Assembly: GCA_017885385.1 (NCBI GenBank)
Contig: JAFNGF010000341.1
Location: 2,065 to 14,299 of the forward strand
Length of the DNA stretch: 12,235 nucleotides
Origin: Planctomycetota bacterium
Lineage (GTDB): Bacteria; Planctomycetota; Phycisphaerae; Sedimentisphaerales; Anaerobacaceae
Direction: 5' to 3'
Shown: one piece after another, positions 1 through 8,091 of the stretch
Position numbering within the stretch: position 1 is the stretch's first letter
How the letters are laid out: each line of letters starts with the position of its first letter
The notes under the pieces: generated by a model
Seen by the model: the letters and a program-made list of their open reading frames with translations, nothing else
The model's database searches: none
What the model was told of the DNA's origin: nothing
Program-made: the position numbers and the translations under genes

Positions 1-630
1 TCGTGGTTCTGCCGGTATACTCTTAGAGCAGGCGGCTATTCCGGGGACCTGCTCATCGCCGCGATAATGCTTGTGCCGGCTGGTTTCGTATTTAGCGCCG
101 AGCCGCAGCGGCTGCCGCCGGCTCTGCAAAGCTGGCTATTTGTGCCGCACGTGGCTGTCTATGCGCTGTCGTATATTTTTATGGCAAAAGCCGCCTTTCA
201 GGCGATTTTTCAACTGGCTGGCAGAAACCACAAAAACGACCGACCCCGCCTGAAAGCCGGGGCTAAACCCGTCTTGAGCCGGGTCGAAGGATATTTAGCC
301 CCACGTTCCACGTGGGGTCTGCCGGCAGAAGAGGCAACTTATCGGATGATATGTGTCGGGTTTCCTTTGCTTACGCTGGGCCTTATACTGGGCAGCTGCT
401 GGGGCAAACTCGCCTGGGGCGATTACTGGGGCTGGGACCCGAAAGAACTGTGGTCGCTTGCATCCTGGCTGGTTTACGTAGGATATTTTCACTTTCGATA
501 TATGTTTGGCAAAAAATATGCCCGCATAAACAGCCTGTGGGCAATCGCAGGAATGGTATTTATTTTGATAACTCTATTTTGGGTGAACCTTTCTAACCTA
601 TTTTCCGGCCTGCACAGTTACGCAAGATGA
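1..630 (+). CDS. ccsA: Cytochrome c assembly protein, CcsA/ResC family, C-terminal part (5' end outside window)
   Basis: This is an integral membrane subunit of the system II cytochrome c maturation machinery, which presents haem for attachment to apocytochromes outside the cytoplasmic membrane. Frame 1 is open from base 1, so the gene begins upstream; 209 residues are visible. The family signature is clear: a tryptophan-rich WGDYWGWDPKE segment (visible residues 139-149), flanked by hydrophobic segments and two conserved-type histidines, VPHV (H50) and the terminal GLHSY (H205). About five membrane segments can be read. The ATG at 67 lies inside a hydrophobic segment and is not a credible start. 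Residues about 80-107 are an unusual arginine- and proline-containing insert made by a palindromic repeat (separate entry). It falls in the loop before the YRMICVGFPLLTLG helix, where an insert would be tolerated. A ResB/Ccs1 partner would be expected upstream. The neighbouring diheme cytochrome fits as a client. CcmC/CcmF relatives share the motif, but the C-terminal layout fits CcsA best. Confidence 0.9.
   Translation, partial: SWFCRYTLRAGGYSGDLLIAAIMLVPAGFVFSAEPQRLPPALQSWLFVPHVAVYALSYIFMAKAAFQAIFQLAGRNHKNDRPRLKAGAKPVLSRVEGYLAPRSTWGLPAEEATYRMICVGFPLLTLGLILGSCWGKLAWGDYWGWDPKELWSLASWLVYVGYFHFRYMFGKKYARINSLWAIAGMVFILITLFWVNLSNLFSGLHSYAR
244..317 (+). repeat. Palindromic repeat element inserted in frame within ccsA
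   Basis: Three hairpins are packed in 74 bases. CCCC at 244-247 faces GGGG at 259-262. GGGGCTAAA at 259-267 faces TTTAGCCCC at 294-302. CCCCACGT at 299-306 faces ACGTGGGG at 310-317 with a 3-base loop. The element is read through in ccsA and supplies residues including KPVLSRVEG and PRSTWG. I recall similar peptides as read-through of interspersed palindromes in environmental bacterial genomes, but could not check this. The protein matches its family on both sides, so the element looks like an insertion that kept the frame. Confidence 0.7.
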
Positions 631-679
631 TATCGAACTTTTCTGCTGTCTTGGTTTCTTGAGTTTGTCTATCAGTTGT

Positions 680-2083
680 TTACAGAGCTCGCAGAAATTC
701 GACCAGATCCTTTTTCTCCTGCCCAGTCAGTTTGGTTCCTAATACGAAATTGAAGAACTCCACCGTATCTTCCAACGTGAGCAACCGTCCATCATGCAGG
801 TACGGCGGCGAATCCTTTATGCCCCTAAGTGGAAAATTTTTGATCGGCCCATCTGCGAAGGCATATCTTCCGTTTACTATCTGGGGTTTGTAGAACCGTT
901 CGGTCTTCAGGTTATGCATCAGATTATCAGTGTAGTAAGGTGTTGTATGGCATACGCCGCATTTAGCCTTTCCGAAGAATACATCTTGTCCGCGGAGCTC
1001 AGTCTCGGTGGCTTTGCTTGGCTCGAGCTTGCCAAAAATATCCAGCTTCGCAGCCGGTGGAAAGTCCAAAAGTGCCTGGAATTCAGCCATAAAGTGAACC
1101 TGACTTCCGCGCTCGAGGATATTTGCTCCTTTCTTGGTAGCAATAACAGGGTCTCCGTCGAAATAAGCTGCCCGCTGTTCAAACTCAGTAAAGTCTTCCA
1201 CACTCTTAAGGGCGCGTTGTGAACCAAACAACCGTTGGATGTTGACGCCCCGCAGTGATGGAGTATCGAGCCGGTGGCGAAACTCCTGTGGCCGAATATC
1301 ACCCACTAAATGTGTTGGAGCCACAGTATGCCCGTTGGAATGACAATCGAAGCAGGCTACCCCTCTGCTTGGACGCTCGCTACGGCGGTCCTCGGTTTGA
1401 TTGAACTGCTGCTGCGGGAATGGCGTGATCAATAGACGCAGGCCCTCGATCTGCTTTGGGTTAAGTATGCCGTTGAAAAGCTCGTAGTAGTTGTCGATAG
1501 TCACGACCTTCCCCTGCGACACATCACCGAGGTCAGGACGCGTGGTAAGATAGATAGCCGCTGGGAACTCAGGAAGAAAGTGATCGGGCAGATCAAAATC
1601 AAGATCAAAGCGAGTCAGATCTCGACCCTCCTGCTTCTTTATTTCATCTATCACAAACGTTGGGAAAACCATCCCACCTTCCTGGTGGTTCGGATGGGGC
1701 AGCGGCAAAAAGCCTTTTGGAAAAAGGTCTTTTTCGCGAATTTCCTCCGGCGTCATTTCTCCAAGCTCCTGCCAGGTTATCCCCTTGGGCAGTTTCGCAC
1801 GGATCCCTTCCTGAATCGGTTTTCCACGAGACATGGTGACACCTCTGGCTGGCCTATTTGATAAGTCATACCTTTCGTGGAGCAAGTCCATCTGGCGTTT
1901 CATGACTCCGGGCTTGGCAGTCTTCATTCTGGCCATAATGGACTCAAAATCTTCAGTAATGACGACAGGAGAGTAACTGGAAGGTCTTGGATTGGCGCCC
2001 TTTACATAAGCAAAACCGAGGACAACAATTACGACACACAGAAAGACAACTTGCGTGGCTGTGCGATTCCCTGCTGATTTCAT
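680..2083 (-). CDS. Diheme cytochrome c peroxidase-like protein (CCP/MauG-type)
   Basis: This is a probable exported c-type cytochrome of the diheme peroxidase/MauG-like superfamily, 467 residues. Two CxxCH haem-binding motifs are present: CFDCH at residues 244-248 and CGVCH at 375-379. Further family marks are TPSLRGV, the C-terminal YLHDGRLLTLEDTVEFFN block, and an ending of the LTGQEKKDLVEFLRAL type. A long N-terminal region of about 240 residues precedes the first haem and includes GVTMSRGKPIQ and FLPLPHPNHQEGGMVFP. This resembles a less-studied subgroup that is often loosely labelled as cytochrome. I chose the ATG at 2083 over an upstream in-frame ATG at 2254. It follows an AAAGGAAG ribosome binding site by about 6 bases and opens a hydrophobic export or anchor segment (residues about 11-29); the 57 extra residues look non-coding. 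The gene converges on ccsA with a 49-base gap. Peroxidase activity is not proven, and an electron-transfer or oxidase role is possible. Confidence 0.87.
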   Translation of the reverse strand: MKSAGNRTATQVVFLCVVIVVLGFAYVKGANPRPSSYSPVVITEDFESIMARMKTAKPGVMKRQMDLLHERYDLSNRPARGVTMSRGKPIQEGIRAKLPKGITWQELGEMTPEEIREKDLFPKGFLPLPHPNHQEGGMVFPTFVIDEIKKQEGRDLTRFDLDFDLPDHFLPEFPAAIYLTTRPDLGDVSQGKVVTIDNYYELFNGILNPKQIEGLRLLITPFPQQQFNQTEDRRSERPSRGVACFDCHSNGHTVAPTHLVGDIRPQEFRHRLDTPSLRGVNIQRLFGSQRALKSVEDFTEFEQRAAYFDGDPVIATKKGANILERGSQVHFMAEFQALLDFPPAAKLDIFGKLEPSKATETELRGQDVFFGKAKCGVCHTTPYYTDNLMHNLKTERFYKPQIVNGRYAFADGPIKNFPLRGIKDSPPYLHDGRLLTLEDTVEFFNFVLGTKLTGQEKKDLVEFLRAL

Positions 2084-2150
2084 TTTCGCTTCCTTTCGAT
2101 AAGGTTTATGCCCGCCGATTTTTGAACCAAAAAACCCTATTGCAAGTCTG

Positions 2151-2185
2151 CCTTTTGAAAAGGGTCTGTCAAGCACATTTTGTGC
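2151..2185. repeat. Two adjacent short palindromes upstream of the cytochrome gene
   Basis: CCTTTTGAAAAGG at 2151-2163 is a palindrome around one central base. GCACATTTTGTGC at 2173-2185 has 5-base arms around TTT. They lie about 70-100 bases upstream of the cytochrome start at 2083, where an operator or a 5' leader hairpin would be expected. No binding protein is implied by sequence alone. Confidence 0.45.
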
Positions 2186-2204
2186 AAAAAAGCGATTTTT
2201 TGCG

Positions 2205-2361
2205 CTCAAACTGACCGTTATTACGTTGTGTTCGTGTAAATCTATTGTAAGCAACGGTTTACATCAGATTAAAGATGCTTCGTTCTTAGCTCCAGCGTCA
2301 GCAAAAAACCTTCTTTGCAGCGTTTCAGAGCAGATTCGGGTCCAGAACCGGTCAGTTTGAG
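2205..2361. promoter_or_regulatory. 13-base inverted repeat facing both divergent genes
   Basis: CTCAAACTGACCG at 2205-2217 is the exact reverse complement of CGGTCAGTTTGAG at 2349-2361. Read in the direction of transcription, the same word therefore lies about 122 bases before the cytochrome start and about 145 bases before the DUF4838 start. The match stops at exactly 13 bases on both sides. This placement suggests a shared regulator site, though an eroded insertion with inverted ends could leave the same trace. Confidence 0.45.
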
Positions 2362-2506
2362 TTTTGATGAAGAGTAAAAAAGTTAAATTATAGCCAAAGA
2401 ACTATTTACAATTTGCTCCGAAGCTTGAGAATACTATGAATTAGGAACTGACCCGTTTTTTATGCCTTTAGGCTTGAGTTTTTTCGCTTCGCAGGGAGAT
2501 TATGCA

Positions 2507-4297
2507 ATGCTGTTACAAAAAGACAAAGCTGTATTACTGATTGGTGTCATAGTTTTGGGTCTTACTGCTGTGCAAGTGCACGGGGTCACGATTGCGGAAA
2601 ATGGCGTGGCCGAAGCGGTTATAGTTATCGCTCCCGATGCTCCACAGCCGGAGCAGCACGCCGCCGGCGAACTGGCCAATTTTCTTTCGCAAATAACAGG
2701 GGCGAAATTTGACATAGTTCCTCCGCCGGCCGCCGGCAAAACAAGGCTGCTGGTGGGGCCACAAGCCGCCAAATTGGCCGCCCCTGATTTCTCTGCCGAC
2801 GGACTGGGCACCGAGGGCATAATTATCCGTTCGGCTGGAGATGACCTGATATTGGCTGGTGGTTATCCCCGCGGAACTTTGTATGCTGTTTATACCTTCC
2901 TTGAAGAGCAGCTTGGCTGCCGCTGGTGGTCCTCGACCGAAAGCACGATACCGAAAAAGCCGACACTTCAAGTCGCCAACCTCGACGTCCGCTACGTGCC
3001 CGTGCTGGAGTATCGCTCGCCGTATTGGTTTGACGCCTTTGACGGCGATTGGGCGGCGCGCAATAAGTGCAACGGCCAGGCTCATCGGCTGGACGATGAA
3101 CGCGGCGGCCGGCACATTTACGAGGGCTTTGTGCATACATTCTATCCGCTCGTATCGCCTGAGAAATATTTCAAGGACCATCCAGAATGGTTCAGCGAAA
3201 TTAACGGCAAGCGTACCTACGATCGCGCTCAATTGTGCCTGACCAACGAGCAAATGCGCAAAGAGCTGGTCAAAAACTTGAAGGAGCGCCTGCGTAATAA
3301 CCCCGCTGCGACCATCGCCTCGGTCTCCCAGAATGATTGGCGAGGCAACTGCCAATGCAGCAACTGTGCGGCAATCGAAAAAGAAGAAGAAACCCCCGCA
3401 GGATTGATGCTGCGATTTGTTAATGCTATCGCGCAGGACATCGAGAAGGAGTTTCCCAATGTGGCGATAAGCACTCTGGCATATCAGTACACCCGCAAGC
3501 CGCCCAAGCTGACAAAACCGCGCCACAATGTCATCATTCAGCTTTGCAGCATCGAGTGTTCATTCAGCAAACCGCTATCGGATGAACGAAATAAGGCCTT
3601 TCGGGATGATATCGTCGGCTGGTCGAAAATCTGCGACCGGCTTTACATCTGGGACTACACAACGAATTTCAGGCACCACATTATGCCACATCCCAATCTC
3701 CGTGTCCTGGGGCCAAATGTCAAATTCTTCGCAGACCATAACGTGAAAGGCATTTTCGAACAGGGCGCTTACACCACCAACGGCGCCGAGATGGCGGAGC
3801 TGCGCGCCTGGGTGCTGGCAAAATTATTGTGGAACCCTTCTCTGGATGGGCAAAAACTCATTGACGAATTCATCGAGGGCCATTATGGGCCTGCTGCACC
3901 GCATATAAAGGCTTATCTAAACGTCACGCACGATGCTGTCGAAGTAAGCGGCGATTGGCTTGGCTGCTTTTCCGAGCACACCGCAAAATTCCTGTCGTTC
4001 GAGACGCTCGGCAAAGGCTGGGCACATCTCCAGGCCGCCGAGGCAGCGGTGCAAAACGACCCAAATTTGCTTTTCCGCGTGCAGGTTGCACAGTTGCCCG
4101 TGATGTACACGTTTATGATGCGCTGGAATGAGATGCGCGAAAAAGCTGCCGGCGCCGCCTGGCCTATGGCTGAGTCAATTCAGGATACATTTGCGAGATT
4201 TCTTGAGGTTGCCAAGAAAAAGAACATCACGCGGCTGAACGAATGGCAGCCGGGCTTCGGCGCTCTGGAGAAAGCGCTTGAGCAGGCCAAGAAATAA
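2507..4297 (+). CDS. Secreted DUF4838 glycosidase-like protein
   Basis: This is an exported protein of 596 residues, likely acting on carbohydrate outside the cytoplasm. Residues about 1-26 form a signal peptide (MLLQKDK, then a hydrophobic stretch ending in QVHG). Residues about 27-135 resemble the N-terminal accessory domain seen before alpha-glucuronidase-like catalytic domains, with the typical EQHAAGELANFLSQITGAKF segment. The central part, about 180-450, is DUF4838-like: CLTNEQMRKELVKNL, SVSQNDW, a cysteine-rich NCQCSNC (C282, C284, C287), then NVAISTLAYQYTRKPPK and NVIIQLCSIEC. DUF4838 is common in planctomycete and Bacteroidetes polysaccharide degraders; its substrate is not established. 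The ATG at 2507 was preferred to that at 2462: it has GGGAG about 8 bases upstream and gives a normal signal peptide. The cysteine cluster could bind a metal or form disulfides. The next gene follows after 162 bases without an obvious terminator. Confidence 0.85.
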   Translation: MLLQKDKAVLLIGVIVLGLTAVQVHGVTIAENGVAEAVIVIAPDAPQPEQHAAGELANFLSQITGAKFDIVPPPAAGKTRLLVGPQAAKLAAPDFSADGLGTEGIIIRSAGDDLILAGGYPRGTLYAVYTFLEEQLGCRWWSSTESTIPKKPTLQVANLDVRYVPVLEYRSPYWFDAFDGDWAARNKCNGQAHRLDDERGGRHIYEGFVHTFYPLVSPEKYFKDHPEWFSEINGKRTYDRAQLCLTNEQMRKELVKNLKERLRNNPAATIASVSQNDWRGNCQCSNCAAIEKEEETPAGLMLRFVNAIAQDIEKEFPNVAISTLAYQYTRKPPKLTKPRHNVIIQLCSIECSFSKPLSDERNKAFRDDIVGWSKICDRLYIWDYTTNFRHHIMPHPNLRVLGPNVKFFADHNVKGIFEQGAYTTNGAEMAELRAWVLAKLLWNPSLDGQKLIDEFIEGHYGPAAPHIKAYLNVTHDAVEVSGDWLGCFSEHTAKFLSFETLGKGWAHLQAAEAAVQNDPNLLFRVQVAQLPVMYTFMMRWNEMREKAAGAAWPMAESIQDTFARFLEVAKKKNITRLNEWQPGFGALEKALEQAKK

Positions 4298-4459
4298 CTC
4301 CTTTGTGACATCAGCCGGCAAATAATTCAGACATGCGGGCTTGGCGCTTCCGCTGTGTGCCGGTATATTTGTGCCCATCATTGTAGACAATCTTCCGTGA
4401 GCTCGGTCGCTTGTGAAGTTCCGGCAGGTGGTGTCACTTAGCAGAAAGGAGGCTTACCG
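4298..4459 (+). other. Intergenic leader before the M1 peptidase gene
   Basis: The 162-base gap ends with a strong ribosome binding site (AAAGGAGG at 4445-4452, 7 bases before the ATG). CCGGCA near 4315 and TGCCGG near 4359 could pair weakly. I see no T-rich terminator hairpin, so transcription from the DUF4838 gene may continue. A promoter of its own cannot be excluded. Confidence 0.4.
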
Positions 4460-7174
4460 ATGACCCAGCGAGCGCAACGATTCATCTTGTCGCTTGCGAT
4501 TTATGTGATCTGTGCGACCGTTGCTCAAAACGCCGTTGCTGAGAGGCCCGATTTGAGCTGCGGTCCGCTGGTCGTTCGAGCCGCAGCTAAGACCGAAAAG
4601 GACGCTGTCGAGCGCCAGTATGCCCCGGACAGAAACGCTGACATCCTTCACATTATTATTGATGTCACGCCTGACTTTAGGGCGCGCACCGTGACCGGCC
4701 AGGCGACGATCAAGTTTGCGCCCATTGCCAAGCCGCTGACCGAGCTGAGGCTGAACGCGGTCGACCTGAACGTTTCTGCCGTGACGTCGAGCGCCAAAAT
4801 GGCCGGCCATACTGTGACAGCCGATGCTATCGTGATCACGTTTGACCCGCCGATTCCGCCAGAGCAGGAAACGACCGTGACCATCAAATATGACGCTGAG
4901 CCGAAGCAAGGCCTTTACTTCCGCACGCCCGAGATGGGTTACAAAGCCGAGGACATGCATCTGTATACGCAGGGCGAGACCCACGAGGCGCCATACTGGT
5001 ATCCAAATTATGATTATCCCAACGAGCGCTCCACGTCGGAGGTGATTTGCCGGGTCCCTCAAGACATGACCGTTTTGTCGAACGGCAGGCTCGTCTCGGA
5101 ACAGGTAGATCCGAACACCGGCCTGAAGGCCGTCCGCTGGTTACAAGACAAGCCTCACGTCAATTACCTGGTAGCACTGGCTGCCGGAAAATTCAAGAAA
5201 ATTGAATCATCCTACAAAAATATCCCTCTGGCTTTCTATACGCCCACGTCCCACATCGAACAGGCGGAAAACTCGTTCAAAGATACGGCGGACATGATCG
5301 CTTTCTACGAAGCCGAGATCGGCGTACCCTATCCCTGGGACAAATATTTCCAGGTAGTGTGCGAAGATTTTGGCGGCGGCATGGAAAACACCAGCCTGAC
5401 TATTCTGAGCACCGGTAGCCTGTTCACCCAGTACACCGAGAATATTCATTCCAGCCAGGGCCTGGTCGCACATGAACTCGTTCATCAATGGTTTGGCGAC
5501 TACGTCACGTGCAAGGACTGGAGTCACTCCTGGCTTAATGAGGGCTTTGCCACCTACTACGAGGACCTCTATGACGGCCACAAGAACGGCCGTGACTCCA
5601 TGCTCTACGGACTCTATCAAACAGCCCGCTGGATGCTGACTGACGAGCCCCACGACAAGCCGATTGTCTACAGGTCCTACACGGATGCTGATGAGCAGTT
5701 CGACTATCGCACGTATTCAAAAGGGGGCTGGGTCCTGCACATGCTGCGTGCCGAGCTGGGTGAAGAGCTGTTTCGAAAATGTATAAAGACCTATCTTGAG
5801 CGCCACGCGCTGAGCAGCGTCGTGACGGAGGACCTCAATGCAGTGGTTGAGGAACTCTCCGGCCGGTCATTCGATCGATTCTTCGATCAGTGGGTCTATC
5901 ACGCCGGTTATCCGAAACTGACTGTCAAATATAGCTGGTCGCAGAAAGACAAGCTGGCGAAAGTCTCCGTCGAACAGACCCACGATGTCAACGATAACGT
6001 GATGCTCTTTCACTTTCGGACCAAGCTGCGTTTTGTCGTTGACGGTAAGGCCGTTGACCGTGACATCGTCGTCGATAGTAAGCAGCACGACTTTTACTTC
6101 CCACTGCCAAAAGAGCCAAACATCGCCCGTTTTGACCCTGAGTACGGCCTGCTGGCCAAGATCAAGTTTGACAAGCCGTCCGCGATGCTTTATGAGCATC
6201 TCAAGAATCAAGACGATGTCATCGGCCGGCTGCTGGCGGTGGAGGCACTAAAAGAAAACAAGGATAAGCAAGCCGTCGCCGAGCTAAAGCACGCCCTGAA
6301 TAACGATGCGTTCTGGGGCGTCCGCAAGGAGGCGTCGGCAGCATTGCGCGAAATTCACAATGACGAGGCCTTCAGTGCGCTGGCTGAGTCACTGAAGCAG
6401 CCTGATGCTCGCGTTCGACTGCAGGTCCTTGCAGATATCGGAGGGTTCTATCGGCTGGAGAGCCTCGACACTATGAGAAAGGTGCTGAAAAGCGAAAAGA
6501 ACATCGAAATTCTCGCAGAAGCTATACGCAATCTGGGTCGCTACCATGACAAGGATACACGGCGATTGCTCATCCGTTACTTGAAATCTGAATCCCACCG
6601 CAATAGATTGGCAGATTCCGCGGTAAGAGCCATTCGCATGTTGGATGACGCGCAGTACATCTCGCCGCTCAGAAGGACGCTCCTCGAGCGCGAGCAGCAG
6701 TTTACTTCCTGGGGTTTTGCCCAAGCACTGGACACCCTCGCGCATATCGCCCGCAATGAAGAAGACAGGACGCAAGTACGCAACTTCCTGTCTGATTACG
6801 TGAACCACCCAAAAGAACGGATTCAGATGGGCGCGATTAGCGCTCTGGGAACACTGGGCGACCCCAAGGCCATCCCAATTGTCGAGACTTTCGCCGCGGA
6901 CCAGCCTAAAGATCGATTCCAGCGTTCCGCCAAGATGGCGCTCGAAAAGTTGCAGGAAAAGAAACAGCTTGTTCCGGAAGAAATCATCCAACTGCGCAAG
7001 ACAGTAGACGACCTGAGAAAAGAGGCCGACAAACTCAAGGACGACCTGGAGGACATAAAGAAACGCCTGGAGGCAAAGGACAAAGGCTCAGAAAAAAGCG
7101 AGGCTGAAAAGAAATCGGATACTGACAAATCCGCAACCCCTGCGAAAGCGGGGTCGAACAGAAATAGTCTGTGA
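4460..7174 (+). CDS. Exported M1-family zinc aminopeptidase with C-terminal HEAT repeats and coiled coil
   Basis: This is a gluzincin metallopeptidase expected to remove N-terminal residues from peptides, 904 residues. A signal peptide covers about 1-27 (cleavage plausible at AVA/ER). The M1 core spans about 45-560: the exopeptidase motif GGGMEN (about 305-310), the zinc motif HELVHQWFGD with H338, E339 and H342, then NEGFATY with the third ligand E361 at the canonical 18-residue spacing, and a likely catalytic tyrosine at Y419 (TYSKGGWVLHML). All expected catalytic residues are intact. Residues about 583-832 form helical HEAT-like repeats, for example VRKEASAALREI and IQMGAISALGTLGD. Residues about 838-880 form a charged coiled coil (LRKTVDDLRKEADKLKDDL), and the tail is rich in Lys, Glu and Ser. 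The DUF1080 gene starts 34 bases later and is probably co-transcribed. Substrate and exact location (periplasm or surface) are unknown. Confidence 0.93.
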   Translation: MTQRAQRFILSLAIYVICATVAQNAVAERPDLSCGPLVVRAAAKTEKDAVERQYAPDRNADILHIIIDVTPDFRARTVTGQATIKFAPIAKPLTELRLNAVDLNVSAVTSSAKMAGHTVTADAIVITFDPPIPPEQETTVTIKYDAEPKQGLYFRTPEMGYKAEDMHLYTQGETHEAPYWYPNYDYPNERSTSEVICRVPQDMTVLSNGRLVSEQVDPNTGLKAVRWLQDKPHVNYLVALAAGKFKKIESSYKNIPLAFYTPTSHIEQAENSFKDTADMIAFYEAEIGVPYPWDKYFQVVCEDFGGGMENTSLTILSTGSLFTQYTENIHSSQGLVAHELVHQWFGDYVTCKDWSHSWLNEGFATYYEDLYDGHKNGRDSMLYGLYQTARWMLTDEPHDKPIVYRSYTDADEQFDYRTYSKGGWVLHMLRAELGEELFRKCIKTYLERHALSSVVTEDLNAVVEELSGRSFDRFFDQWVYHAGYPKLTVKYSWSQKDKLAKVSVEQTHDVNDNVMLFHFRTKLRFVVDGKAVDRDIVVDSKQHDFYFPLPKEPNIARFDPEYGLLAKIKFDKPSAMLYEHLKNQDDVIGRLLAVEALKENKDKQAVAELKHALNNDAFWGVRKEASAALREIHNDEAFSALAESLKQPDARVRLQVLADIGGFYRLESLDTMRKVLKSEKNIEILAEAIRNLGRYHDKDTRRLLIRYLKSESHRNRLADSAVRAIRMLDDAQYISPLRRTLLEREQQFTSWGFAQALDTLAHIARNEEDRTQVRNFLSDYVNHPKERIQMGAISALGTLGDPKAIPIVETFAADQPKDRFQRSAKMALEKLQEKKQLVPEEIIQLRKTVDDLRKEADKLKDDLEDIKKRLEAKDKGSEKSEAEKKSDTDKSATPAKAGSNRNSL
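7136..7154 (+). repeat. In-frame GAAA-capped mini-hairpin in the M1 peptidase tail
   Basis: ACCCC at 7136-7140 pairs with GGGGT at 7150-7154. An inner GC/GC pair closes a GAAA tetraloop and one T is bulged. It encodes TPAKAGS near the C-terminus of the peptidase. No T tract follows, so it is not a standard terminator. It closely resembles 8868-8881 inside the first sigma gene and the left hairpin in ccsA (244-262). Confidence 0.45.
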
Positions 7175-7208
7175 GCTCAACCGATATTTTGATGTGAAAG
7201 GAGTAACT

Positions 7209-8006
7209 ATGAGTAGGGTAGTACTGACAAGTGTTCTGGCTTGTTTGCTCGCAATTCCGGCTGGATGCGCCGTCGAGCAAACAGCCAAGAAGGGCGAAAA
7301 GATCATGTATGCGCAGACCGATACGGGTCGATGGCTTATCCACGACATGAATCGGCCGGCCCCGCTGGTGATTACTCCCGGCACGGAGAGCACGGCACCC
7401 TCTGACGCGATTGTCCTTTTCGATGGAACGGACCTTTCCAAGTGGACCTCCGGCGACGGCGGCCCCGCCAAGTGGGTCGTCCGTGATGGCTATACGGAGG
7501 CGGTCAAAGGCTCAGGCCCGGTGAAGACAGCCGATGAATTCGGCTCGTGCCAGCTGCACGTGGAGTTCGCCACGCCGGAGAAAATAACAGGAAGCAGCCA
7601 AGGAAGGGGCAACAGCGGTGTATTCCTCCAAGGCATCTACGAGGTCCAGGTTCTCGACTCCTACGAGAATGCCACCTACCCGGACGGCCAGTGCGCCGCT
7701 TTATACGGGCGGGCGGTGCCGCTGGTCAATGCGTGCCGAAAACCCGGCGAGTGGCAGTCATACGACATCATCTATCATCGCCCAATCTTCAAGGGCAAAA
7801 AGGTCGTCAGAAAAGCAACGTTCACGGTATTGCACAACGGCGTCCTGGTACAGGACCACGTTGAACTAACCGGCGGCACGGGCTGGCGCGGCCCACACGC
7901 GATTTCCGAGTATGAGCCGCATCCAGATAAAGGCCCCATCATGCTGCAGGATCACGGCAATCCGGTCAGATACAGGAATATCTGGATTCGCCAGCTAAGA
8001 GATTAA
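7209..8006 (+). CDS. DUF1080 (3-keto-disaccharide hydrolase-like) probable lipoprotein
   Basis: The product has 265 residues. The DUF1080 domain covers about 68-263: it opens with IVLFDGTDLSKWTSGDGG, continues through GNSGVFLQGIYEVQVLDSY, GEWQSYDIIYHRP and VLHNGVLVQDH, and ends with GPIMLQDHGNPVRYRNIWIR. All are hallmark positions of this concanavalin-like beta-sandwich family. Members in planctomycetes are secreted and numerous; some characterised members act on 3-keto-glycosides, but the substrate here cannot be told. The N-terminus is a signal peptide ending LLAIPAGC, so acylation at the cysteine is likely although the lipobox has proline at -3. The start at 7209 follows AAGGAG by 5 bases; an in-frame ATG at 7194 lacks a good site. 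It sits 34 bases after the M1 peptidase and ends just before a terminator, which makes it the last gene of that transcription unit. Confidence 0.92.
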   Translation: MSRVVLTSVLACLLAIPAGCAVEQTAKKGEKIMYAQTDTGRWLIHDMNRPAPLVITPGTESTAPSDAIVLFDGTDLSKWTSGDGGPAKWVVRDGYTEAVKGSGPVKTADEFGSCQLHVEFATPEKITGSSQGRGNSGVFLQGIYEVQVLDSYENATYPDGQCAALYGRAVPLVNACRKPGEWQSYDIIYHRPIFKGKKVVRKATFTVLHNGVLVQDHVELTGGTGWRGPHAISEYEPHPDKGPIMLQDHGNPVRYRNIWIRQLRD

Positions 8007-8036
8007 GCAGACCCATCGACCATTGTTCCTATGCCA

Positions 8037-8070
8037 GGGCGGTCTTTTTTTCAGGCCGCCCCGGTTTTTT
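8037..8070 (+). terminator. Intrinsic terminator after the DUF1080 gene
   Basis: GGGCGG at 8037-8042 pairs with CCGCCC at 8056-8061; the intervening loop is T-rich, and CGG plus a T6 tract (8065-8070) follows. It begins 30 bases after the stop codon at 8006. Confidence 0.75.
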
Positions 8071-8091
8071 ACCCCTCTACCTGGTAATCAC

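Larger units (their letters stand above)
2084..2506. other. Divergent intergenic region between the cytochrome and DUF4838 genes
   Basis: These 423 bases separate two divergently transcribed genes and should hold both promoters and any shared operator. I see no convincing ORF. Visible structures are a 13-base palindrome, a short hairpin, a poly-A/T stretch and a 13-base word repeated in inverted orientation (separate entries). A minus-strand TTGACA lies at about 2167-2172, but no good -10 box follows at normal spacing. No promoter can be assigned with confidence. Confidence 0.6.

Noticed and set aside
794..1222. Plus-strand frame of 142 codons inside the cytochrome gene
   Set aside because: It is opposite the region that encodes the second haem motif and has no independent support.
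2084..2254. N-terminal extension of the cytochrome to an ATG at 2254
   Set aside because: The extra 57 residues have no signal-peptide character and cross the palindromes; the ATG at 2083 has a good ribosome site and opens the export signal.
2534..3526. Long minus-strand open frame of 330 codons opposite the DUF4838 gene
   Set aside because: It is wholly antisense to a gene with clear domain matches, shows no recognisable domain and lacks a convincing ribosome binding site; it is a codon-bias shadow.
4454..5062. Minus-strand frame of 202 codons at the start of the M1 peptidase
   Set aside because: It lies opposite the signal peptide and first domain of a well-supported gene, is rich in Arg and Gly, and has no family resemblance.
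6389..6991. Minus-strand frame of 200 codons opposite the HEAT repeats
   Set aside because: It is antisense to repetitive helical coding sequence, with no motif or start signal.
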